Origin: Betaproteobacteria bacterium
Lineage (GTDB): Bacteria > Pseudomonadota > Gammaproteobacteria > Burkholderiales > Rhodocyclaceae
Direction of reading: 5' to 3'
Assembly: GCA_028065725.1 (NCBI GenBank)
Contig: JAPTVL010000277.1
Span: forward strand, 1 to 14,447
Length of the DNA stretch: 14,447 bases
Numbering within the stretch: position 1 is the first letter of the stretch; each line of letters begins with the position of its first letter. A program made the translations under genes and the position numbers. Positions 5,885 through 12,565 of this stretch are shown in pieces. The notes under the pieces were generated by a model. It searched no databases. It was not told the DNA's origin and saw only the letters and a list, made by a program, of their open reading frames with translations.

Positions 5885-6883
5885 ATGCCACTTGCTCTGT
5901 CCCGCCGTCGCTTTATCACTTTCGCTGCCGCTGCCGCTGGTTTGCCGCTTTTGTTCATGGCCGGCCGCACTCAAGCCGGTCTGGTACGCTGGCGCGGCAC
6001 TGCGCTAGGCGCTCCGGCGGAGATTCAGCTCTACCATCGCGACGAAACCGTTGCGCAGCAAGCGATTAGCGCCGCATTGGCGGAGTTGAGGCGCCTGGAA
6101 AGAGTGTTCAGCCTGTTCCGTGCCGATAGTGCCATTTCGCAGCTCAACCGCGAGGGGAGGCTGGATGAGGCGCCCGCTGACCTGGTTGTCATGCTGGAGC
6201 GAGCCCTGAACTTGGCGAAGTTGAGCGATGGCGTCTACGATCCAACGGTACAACCGCTGTGGAATCTGTATTCCAAGCACTTCGCGGCGGCTGCCCCGGA
6301 TCCAGCCGGTCCCCCGGCAAGCGCGCGCGCTGCCGCTTTGGCGCTGGTCGACTGGCGCCAGGTCGAAGTGGATCGCAGCACGCTGCGCATCGCTTTTGCC
6401 CGCCCGGGCATGAGCCTGACCCTGAACAGCGGCGCACAAGGCTACATTACTGACAGAGTGACCGATGTGCTGCGCGCACACGGCTTTGAGCGCATGCTGG
6501 TCGACATGGGCGAGCCCCGCGCCTTATCGGCCAAGCCTGACGGTACGGCTTGGCGCATTGGCATCGCCAACCCCGCGGACCGGCAAGAGACTGTGGCCAG
6601 TTTCGACGTGGTCGACAAATGCATCGCCACTTCCGGCGGCTACGGGACCATCCTCGATGCGGCCGGGTCCTTTACCCATATCTTCAACACGCGCGATGGC
6701 AGCACGGCACCGGCAATGTCCAGCGTTTCCGTTATCGCGAAGACCGGCATCGCTGCCGATGGCCTGGCCACTGCGATGTTGATGGTGCCGACGCGCAGGC
6801 GTGAGGCTGTTCTTCGGGCAGGCGGCGGCGAGAAGGCCATTTTCGTCACGCCTCAGGGCGTAGCCGCAACCGTCAACGCTTGA
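5885..6883 (+). CDS. apbE: FAD:protein FMN transferase, NosX/ApbE family, Tat-exported
   Basis: This 332-residue enzyme transfers FMN from FAD to threonines of exported or membrane flavoproteins, here most likely Thr265 of RnfG and Thr161 of RnfD. The N-terminus has a twin-arginine signal (SRRRF at residues 6-10, then a hydrophobic stretch to about 26 and a likely cut after TQA near 31), so it is folded before export to the periplasm. Family landmarks are LERVFSLFRADSAISQLNREG, DPTVQPLW, HIFNTRDGS and ADGLATAM, the last with the conserved Asp and Thr near the metal and flavin. LNSGAQGYITDRV and DMGEPRAL resemble the NosX branch, with Gln where many ApbE proteins have Lys. It opens the rnf operon, four bases before the GTG alternative start of rnfC, which fits a job in Rnf maturation. 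Confidence 0.88.
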   Translation: MPLALSRRRFITFAAAAAGLPLLFMAGRTQAGLVRWRGTALGAPAEIQLYHRDETVAQQAISAALAELRRLERVFSLFRADSAISQLNREGRLDEAPADLVVMLERALNLAKLSDGVYDPTVQPLWNLYSKHFAAAAPDPAGPPASARAAALALVDWRQVEVDRSTLRIAFARPGMSLTLNSGAQGYITDRVTDVLRAHGFERMLVDMGEPRALSAKPDGTAWRIGIANPADRQETVASFDVVDKCIATSGGYGTILDAAGSFTHIFNTRDGSTAPAMSSVSVIAKTGIAADGLATAMLMVPTRRREAVLRAGGGEKAIFVTPQGVAATVNA

Positions 6884-6899
6884 GCGAGTGCCACTCAGC

Positions 6900-8264
6900 A
6901 TGAACCTGTTCTTCTGGCGCCAATCAGCGCTGCCCACCTTCTCGCGCGGCGGCATCCATCCCGACGAGCACAAGGAGCTGACCGAGAACCTGCCGATCGA
7001 GGACTTCATTCCGGCTAGTGTTTCCCTGCCCGTCAGCCAGAGCCTGGGAGCTTCGGCCGAGCCCGTGGTGGCCAATGCTGCCAAGGTGAAGCGTGGCGAT
7101 GTCATCGCGACCGTGCCCGGCGGTGTTTCGCTGCATGCGCCGGTCAGCGGCATCGTCAAGAGCGTGCAGAGCGGTCCGCACGCTTCCCTGGTGTACGACA
7201 CCGTGATCACCATTCAGGCAAAGCCGGCCGAAGACGACCCGCAGTTTCCCGAGCAGCCTGGCTGGCAAGCGCTGCCGGTGGCGCAGATGCTCGAGCGGAT
7301 TCGCGACGCCGGGGTGGTCGGGCTCGGCGGCGCCGCCTTTCCGACCTATCGCAAGCTGACTTTGCCGAAAGACGCCAAGGTCGATACGCTGGTCATCAAC
7401 GGTTCGGAATGCGAGCCCTATCTGACCTGCGACTACCGCCTGATGCTGGAAGAGAGCGAGAAAGTCGTGCTCGGTTCATGGCTGATCGCCAGGATAGTCG
7501 GCGTCAGGAACTGTGTTATCGGCGTGGAGGACAACAAGCTGCCGGCGGCCGAGAAGATGCGCGAGACCATCGCTCGGCTCGGACTGGAAAAGATGGACCC
7601 GCCGGTCAAGATGGTGGTGGCGGTCACGCAGACGCGCTACCCGCAGGGTTCGGAAAAGCAGCTCGTGCAATCGTTGACGGGTCGCCTGGTGCCCAAGGGC
7701 GGTTTGCCCATCGCAGTCGGCGTTGTGGTGCAGAACGTTGCCACGGCCATCGCCTGCCTGGATGCGATTCGCAACGGGAAGCCGGTGATGGAACGCGTGC
7801 TGACGGTTTCAGGCCGCGGCGTCAAGACGCCAAAGAACCTCAGGGTGCCGATTGGCACCTCGGCCAAGGACATCCTTGAGCATTGCGGCGGGTATGAGGG
7901 CGAGGTCGTGAAGATTCTCCTCGGCGGCCCCATGATGGGGCGCACCATTGCCGACCTCGGTGTCGCCGTGACCAAGGGTGCCAGCGGGTTGCTGTTCCTG
8001 ACCGCGGCCGAAACCAGCATTACACATTACCAGGCATGCATTTCCTGCGGCGAATGCATCGATGCCTGTCCGATGGGTCTTGAACCGAATCGCGTATCGC
8101 AGTACGTGGAGGTCGGGCGTCCGCTGGAGACCGAGCAATTCGGCATCAAGGAATGCTTTGAATGCGGCTGCTGTTCATACAGTTGTCCGTCGCACCGGCC
8201 GCTGGTCCAGTTCATGCAGGTCGCGAAAGCCGCCTACCGTCGCCACGAGAGGAAAGCCAAGTGA
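6900..8264 (+). CDS. rnfC: Electron transport complex subunit RnfC
   Basis: RnfC is the cytoplasmic subunit that carries FMN and exchanges electrons with NAD(H). Visible features are the N-terminal GGIHPDEHK, a biotinyl/lipoyl-like segment (DVIATVPGGVSLHAPVSGIV), the nucleotide-binding region with GLGGAAFPTYRK and LVINGSECEPYLTCDYRLM, and two [4Fe-4S] motifs. These are Cys380/383/386/390 and Cys419/422/425/429. The length (454 residues from ATG 6900) matches the short clostridial and NqrF-less form; the long alanine- and lysine-rich tail of the E. coli protein is absent. GTG 6888 is an alternative start adding four residues; neither has a strong ribosome binding site, and coupling to apbE is likely. 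First of six contiguous rnf genes. Confidence 0.93.
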   Translation: MNLFFWRQSALPTFSRGGIHPDEHKELTENLPIEDFIPASVSLPVSQSLGASAEPVVANAAKVKRGDVIATVPGGVSLHAPVSGIVKSVQSGPHASLVYDTVITIQAKPAEDDPQFPEQPGWQALPVAQMLERIRDAGVVGLGGAAFPTYRKLTLPKDAKVDTLVINGSECEPYLTCDYRLMLEESEKVVLGSWLIARIVGVRNCVIGVEDNKLPAAEKMRETIARLGLEKMDPPVKMVVAVTQTRYPQGSEKQLVQSLTGRLVPKGGLPIAVGVVVQNVATAIACLDAIRNGKPVMERVLTVSGRGVKTPKNLRVPIGTSAKDILEHCGGYEGEVVKILLGGPMMGRTIADLGVAVTKGASGLLFLTAAETSITHYQACISCGECIDACPMGLEPNRVSQYVEVGRPLETEQFGIKECFECGCCSYSCPSHRPLVQFMQVAKAAYRRHERKAK

Positions 8265-9244
8265 GCGAAACCACCCCGACCCTGCATCTCTCGAGCGGCC
8301 CGCACATCGCTTCGGGCCGCACCACAGCCCAGATCATGTGGATGGTGAATCTGTCCTTGCTTCCCGCCTTGTTGTGGGCATGGGCGGTATTCGGCTGGGC
8401 CGTGCTCGCCGTGACCGCAGCGTCGATTCTCGGCTGTCTGGCCGCCGAGTACCTGGTCTGTCGCATTGCCAAGACCGCGTCGACGGTCTCCGACGGATCG
8501 GCATTCTGCTCTGGCCTGTTGCTGGCTTACACCCTGCCGCCGGCCATTCCGCTGTGGATGCCCTTCATCGGCGGCGCGCTGGCGCTGGTGTTTGCCAAAG
8601 GCCTGTTCGGTGGGCTGGGCTATAACATCTTCAACGTCGCGCTGGTCGGCCGCGCCATCATGATGGCCACTTTTCCGGTGGAAATGACGACGCGCTGGGT
8701 GGCTCCCGCTTTGGGCAAGGCCGATGCCGTTTCCGCCGCAACGGCACTGGCGCAGCTCAAGCTCGGCGGCCAGGAGGCGTTGGTGAAGATGCTCTCGGCA
8801 TTGCCCGACGGCGCCCAAATCTGGTTCGACTTCTTCCTCGGCATGCGCGCCGGCTCGATCGGTGAAGTGTCAGTGCTGATGATCCTGCTGGGCGCGGCGT
8901 TCCTGCTGTGGAAGGGCATCATCAAGTTGTATATTCCGCTCAGCATCCTGGCCGGTGTTGCTTTAATGGCGCCGTTCTCGCCGGCGCCCGTGCTCTACAT
9001 GCTTTCGGGCGGTCTGTGGCTCGGTGCCTTCTTCATGGCCACCGACTATGTGACCAGCCCGGTCACACCCAAAGGCCAGATCGTTTTCGGCATTGGAATC
9101 GGTGTGCTGACGGGCATTATTCGCAATTGGGGCGGCTATCCCGAGGGCATCTGCTACGCCATCCTGCTCATGAACATACTCACCCCGGCGCTGAACGACT
9201 GGTTCAGGCCCAAGCGCCTTACTGCCGACGGAGTGCCGTCATGA
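8261..9244 (+). CDS. rnfD: Electron transport complex subunit RnfD
   Basis: RnfD is a membrane subunit with covalently bound FMN, related to NqrB, and part of the ion-translocating core. The start is GTG 8261, overlapping the rnfC stop (GTGA) and preceded by GAGAGGAAA seven bases upstream; it gives 327 residues, the family length. The flavinylation motif is DAVSAATALAQL, with Thr161 as the acceptor (SAAT instead of the common SGAT). Other landmarks are about ten hydrophobic segments, GSIGEVSVLMILLGAA, and FMATDYVTSPVTPKGQ near the C-terminus. The next gene overlaps its stop in an ATGA arrangement. Confidence 0.92.
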   Translation: MSETTPTLHLSSGPHIASGRTTAQIMWMVNLSLLPALLWAWAVFGWAVLAVTAASILGCLAAEYLVCRIAKTASTVSDGSAFCSGLLLAYTLPPAIPLWMPFIGGALALVFAKGLFGGLGYNIFNVALVGRAIMMATFPVEMTTRWVAPALGKADAVSAATALAQLKLGGQEALVKMLSALPDGAQIWFDFFLGMRAGSIGEVSVLMILLGAAFLLWKGIIKLYIPLSILAGVALMAPFSPAPVLYMLSGGLWLGAFFMATDYVTSPVTPKGQIVFGIGIGVLTGIIRNWGGYPEGICYAILLMNILTPALNDWFRPKRLTADGVPS

Positions 9245-10122
9245 GTGGAAAGATCGCAGACCAGGCGCCACCGAGCGGGCGCGAAATGGTGATTATCGCG
9301 CTGGGCCTGACCGTCGTATGTTTGGTCGCGGCGATGATACTCGGTGGCCTGTATTTCGTGACCCAGCCGGCGAAGGAGCACAATCTGCACCAGCGCGAGG
9401 AAATCATGATTCGCGGCCTGCTCGGGCTGAGTCCGCAAGCGAGGATTCAGGAAGTGCGCCGTTACCTCAAGAGCGACGGCAAGGATTTGCAGGTCATCTA
9501 CCTGACCGGGAAGAAGCTCGCGCAGCTGGAGCTGGATGGCAGGGAAGTGGCGGCGCTTCCCGTCCCTGGCGACGTGATGGCAGCCAGTTCCGGTGAAATC
9601 AAGGACGAGTGGGTGAAGAAGCAGATCAAGGCAAGCAATCCGGACAACGTCAAGTATGCCGGCCGCTTCTTTGTCGGACTGGAAGGCGAGAAGCCCGCCG
9701 GCTATGTCGTCGAGGGCGTGACACTTGGCTTCAAGAATTGGGTGCGTTTTTTCATGGCGATCGACTCGGCGTATACCATCCAGGGCGTGGAGATTATCGA
9801 GCACGAGGAAGATCCGGGTCTGGGGGCCGAAATCGTGCAGCGCTACTTCAAGAACCAGTTCGCAGGCAGGGGTTTTGAAGACATCGAGAAGATCTCGGTC
9901 ACCAAGGATCCGCTGCCCAAGGAGTGGCAGCTTGCCCTGGAGCAGCTTGGCGACATGCCCTTCCGGCCCTGGCTGGAAAAGTACAAGGAAATGCTGCCCA
10001 AGAATCCCAACATCTACGCGATCACCGGGTCGACCATCAGCAGCACGGCCGTTACCGTCGGCGTCAAGAGCGCACTCGCCAACTTCCGCAAGCGCATGAA
10101 CATCGTGGGGAACTATCTATGA
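9241..10122 (+). CDS. rnfG: Electron transport complex subunit RnfG
   Basis: RnfG is anchored by one membrane helix (about residues 18-39) with a periplasmic FMN-binding domain. It carries covalent FMN on Thr265 in ITGSTISSTAV, a good match to the SGAT-type site used by ApbE. EHEEDPGLGAEI is the family's conserved loop before it. At 293 residues it is longer than the roughly 200 of many RnfG proteins; the extra length lies mainly between the anchor and the FMN-binding domain (about residues 50-140) and near PFRPWLEKYKEMLPKNP. Its start overlaps the rnfD stop, and rnfE in turn overlaps its own stop. Confidence 0.92.
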   Translation: MSGKIADQAPPSGREMVIIALGLTVVCLVAAMILGGLYFVTQPAKEHNLHQREEIMIRGLLGLSPQARIQEVRRYLKSDGKDLQVIYLTGKKLAQLELDGREVAALPVPGDVMAASSGEIKDEWVKKQIKASNPDNVKYAGRFFVGLEGEKPAGYVVEGVTLGFKNWVRFFMAIDSAYTIQGVEIIEHEEDPGLGAEIVQRYFKNQFAGRGFEDIEKISVTKDPLPKEWQLALEQLGDMPFRPWLEKYKEMLPKNPNIYAITGSTISSTAVTVGVKSALANFRKRMNIVGNYL

Positions 10123-10763
10123 GCACGAATAGACCGCCGCCGCCCGTGTCGACGATGCTGATGCGCGGGCTGTTCGAAGAGAATCCGATCTTTCGCTTGG
10201 CCTTGAGTCTGTGCCCGGCCGTGGCGGTGACCACCTCGGTGAAAAACGGCCTGATGCTCGGGGTCGCCGTGCTCGTGGTGCAGGTGCTCTCGAGCATGTC
10301 CGCCTCCCTGGTAAAGCACGTCATCAACCCGAAAATCCGCATTCCGGTATTTACCCTGCTCATCGCCATCTGGGTAAGCGCCATGGACATGATCCTGGCC
10401 GCCTATTTCTCGGACATTTACCAGCAGGTCGGGCTGTACGTGAAACTGATCGTCGCCTTTGCTATCATCATTTCGCGCATGGAACTGTTTTCCATGAAAC
10501 ACAGCGTCGTGCCGAGCTTCTGGGATGGTCTGGGCATGGGTCTGGGCTTCCTCGTCGGCCTGGTGCTGGCTGGCGCTTTTCGGGAACTGCTGGGCAGCGG
10601 CAGCATTTTCGGCATCGCCGTGCTCCCGTTCAAACCTTTGCTGCTGGTCGTGCTTCCGGCCGGCGGATTTTTCACGATTGGACTGATCATGGCCATGTTC
10701 AATTGGGTCGACGTCAGGCGGGGCCACAAGTTGCCCTCGGGCGGAGGAGGCGCACATGGCTGA
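10119..10763 (+). CDS. rnfE: Electron transport complex subunit RnfE, lacking one cluster-ligand cysteine
   Basis: RnfE is a six-helix membrane protein that pairs with RnfA in an inverted arrangement to hold an intramembrane [2Fe-2S] cluster. Start ATG 10119 overlaps the rnfG stop (ATGA), giving 214 residues. The first ligand is present as Cys32 (LALSLCPAVAVTT). The second, normally in a TNCIVVGRAEAF-like motif, is replaced: the protein reads VAFAIIISRMELF with Ala115 at the cysteine position (codon GCT at 10461). The surrounding sequence aligns cleanly, so the reading frame is not in doubt. The C-terminus is glycine-rich (SGGGGAHG) and overlaps the rnfA start by eight bases. Confidence 0.9.
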   Translation: MSTNRPPPPVSTMLMRGLFEENPIFRLALSLCPAVAVTTSVKNGLMLGVAVLVVQVLSSMSASLVKHVINPKIRIPVFTLLIAIWVSAMDMILAAYFSDIYQQVGLYVKLIVAFAIIISRMELFSMKHSVVPSFWDGLGMGLGFLVGLVLAGAFRELLGSGSIFGIAVLPFKPLLLVVLPAGGFFTIGLIMAMFNWVDVRRGHKLPSGGGGAHG

Positions 10764-11583
10764 CGCAAAAGTAGTCTCACCCCACGAGATCCTGGTCGAG
10801 GGCGCGCTGCCGGCCGATGTGACGGCGATACGCCTGGTGCGCACAACGGACGCCGACCTTCCGCTGGCAGTGGCTTCAGTGAAGCCGGCGCAGAAGCCGA
10901 ATACCACCCTCGTGACCACGACCGAAACGCTCACCAGGCAGGATCACTACATGCTCACTGCCAAGGGTGTCGATCAACCCTGGGATATCGCACCGTCGCC
11001 GCTGGCCATGGTGATTTCGGTCGTGATCGGTTCGGCACTGATCAACAACTTCGTGTTCACCCGCTACCTGGGGCTGTGCGTGTTCTTCGGGGTCAGCCGC
11101 AACAAGGACACCGCGATCGGCATGGGCGTCACCTTCACCATCGTCGGCCTGCTCTCCGGCATGATCTCCTGGGCGCTCAACACCTTCGCCCTGGTGCCGC
11201 TGAAGCTGGAATTCATGCAGATCATCGCCTTCATCGGCATCGTCGCCTGCCTGGTGCAGGCCACCGACCTGATCCTGAAAAAGGTGAACCCGATCTTGCA
11301 CAAGAAGTTCGGCATCTACCTGGTGCTGATCACCACCAACTGCATCATCCTGGCGGTCCCCTTGCTCAACGCGACCAGCGGCGCGACCATGCTGCAGGCC
11401 TTTGGGCTGTCGCTGGGCGCCGGTGTTGGCTTCGCGCTGGCCTTGTTCCTGATGAGCTGCGCCATCGAGAAAGTGAACATGGCACCGGTGCCTGTGGTGT
11501 TCAAGGGATTGCCGATCGCATTCATCATCGCCGGGCTGTTCGCATTGAGCTTTCTCGGCTTTTCCGGTTTGAAGGTGGCATAA
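10756..11583 (+). CDS. rnfA: Electron transport complex subunit RnfA with extra N-terminal domain
   Basis: The RnfA core (from about Met85, MVISVVIGSALINNFVF) has six hydrophobic segments and both expected cluster cysteines, in TRYLGLCVFFGVS and ITTNCIILAV. Usual RnfA proteins are about 193 residues; this one is 275, because about 80 residues precede the first helix. That extension reads like a small beta-rich domain (for example HEILVEGALPADVTAIRLV). The start ATG 10756 is supported by GGAGGAGG at 10743-10750, five bases upstream. A second ATG at 10951 (Met66) has AGGA seven bases ahead and would give a near-normal 210-residue form, so two products are possible. Confidence 0.9.
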   Translation: MADAKVVSPHEILVEGALPADVTAIRLVRTTDADLPLAVASVKPAQKPNTTLVTTTETLTRQDHYMLTAKGVDQPWDIAPSPLAMVISVVIGSALINNFVFTRYLGLCVFFGVSRNKDTAIGMGVTFTIVGLLSGMISWALNTFALVPLKLEFMQIIAFIGIVACLVQATDLILKKVNPILHKKFGIYLVLITTNCIILAVPLLNATSGATMLQAFGLSLGAGVGFALALFLMSCAIEKVNMAPVPVVFKGLPIAFIIAGLFALSFLGFSGLKVA

Positions 11584-11586
11584 GCT

Positions 11587-12483
11587 ATGGACTTGCTGCA
11601 CATCGCGCTCTGGGGCGTCCTCGTCTTCACGACGCTCGGCCTGTTCTTCGGCATCGCACTGGCCAGTGCGGCGCGCAAGTTCCACGTCCCGGTCAATCCG
11701 CAGGTGGAGGAAGTGCGCGAGAACCTGCCGTCCGCCAACTGCGGCGCCTGCGGCTTTGCCGGTTGCCAGACCTACGCCGAGCGGGTGGTCGAGGACGAGA
11801 ATGTGTCGCCTTCCCTGTGTACCCCCGGTGGCAAAGTGGTGGCTATCGACATTTCCCGGATCACCAAGAAGACCATGGGAGAGATCAAGGAAGTCGTGGC
11901 CATGCTGCGTTGTTCCGGCGCAGACTCGGTGGCGCGCAAGCAGGCCGAGTACGACGGCATCCATACTTGCCTCGGTGCCAATTTGGCGTTCGGCGGCTCC
12001 AAGGCCTGCAAGTACGGATGCCTGGGCTTGGGCGACTGCGTGCGCGTGTGCGCTTTCGACGCCATGAAGATCGGCGCATCGGGCATCGTCGAGATCGACT
12101 ACGCGAAATGCACGGGCTGCGGCCTTTGCCTGGACGTCTGCCCGAAGGACTGCCTGGTCAGTTATCCGCGCGCTTATCGCGTTGCGCTGACCTGTCAGGC
12201 CAAAGGCAAGGGCAAGGCGGTCAAGGAGACCTGCACGGTGGGTTGCGTGCACTGCCTGGCCTGTATCAAGGCGTGCCCGGCCGAGGCGATTTCCATCGAC
12301 GATGGCATTCTCGATATCGACCACAAAGCCTGTATGGCCTATGGCCCGGATTGCGAGGAGATCTGCGTCACGGTTTGCCCCACCGATATCATTCATCGTC
12401 CGGGTCAGCAGCCGAACGCCAGCAAGCGCAAGCCCAAGAAATCGGCGAAGCAAGCCGATAAAGGAGAAGACGAGGCGGCATAG
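11587..12483 (+). CDS. rnfB: Electron transport complex subunit RnfB, multi-cluster type
   Basis: RnfB accepts electrons from ferredoxin. An N-terminal membrane anchor (about residues 5-28) is followed by the four-cysteine domain NCGACGFAGC plus Cys78, then ferredoxin-like modules: CKYGCLGLGDCVRVC, CTGCGLCLDVCP, and CVHCLACIKACP. The last module is irregular, with Cys249, Cys256, Cys260 and Cys264 (C-x6-C-x3-C-x3-CP) instead of C-x2-C-x2-C-x3-CP. At 298 residues it matches the long clostridial and archaeal RnfB rather than the roughly 190-residue E. coli form. The C-terminus is lysine-rich (KRKPKKSAKQ). It starts three bases after the rnfA stop and is the last gene of the operon. Confidence 0.93.
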   Translation: MDLLHIALWGVLVFTTLGLFFGIALASAARKFHVPVNPQVEEVRENLPSANCGACGFAGCQTYAERVVEDENVSPSLCTPGGKVVAIDISRITKKTMGEIKEVVAMLRCSGADSVARKQAEYDGIHTCLGANLAFGGSKACKYGCLGLGDCVRVCAFDAMKIGASGIVEIDYAKCTGCGLCLDVCPKDCLVSYPRAYRVALTCQAKGKGKAVKETCTVGCVHCLACIKACPAEAISIDDGILDIDHKACMAYGPDCEEICVTVCPTDIIHRPGQQPNASKRKPKKSAKQADKGEDEAA

Positions 12484-12565
12484 CGGCTGTTTTCGCAACA
12501 ACTGGCCGCGCAAGCCATGCACGCGGCGCTCGCGGCGCGCAACAACTAGACGCTTGCCGCGCAGC
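12484..12565. other. Convergent intergenic segment with in-frame tail and short direct repeat
   Basis: The gap between rnfB and the convergent AAA ATPase gene is 82 bases. After the rnfB amber stop the same frame stays open for 21 codons (RLFSQQLAAQAMHAALAARN and one further N) up to a TAG at 12547-12549. CGCAACAACT occurs at 12494-12503 and again at 12538-12547. GCCGCG and CGCGGC (about 12505-12510 and 12521-12526) could form a six-pair stem. No convincing terminator with a T-run is visible for either gene. Confidence 0.4.

Noticed and set aside
8162..8260. Upstream ATG for rnfD at 8162
   Set aside because: It would overlap rnfC by about 100 bases and add non-homologous residues; GTG 8261 has a strong ribosome binding site and gives the family length.
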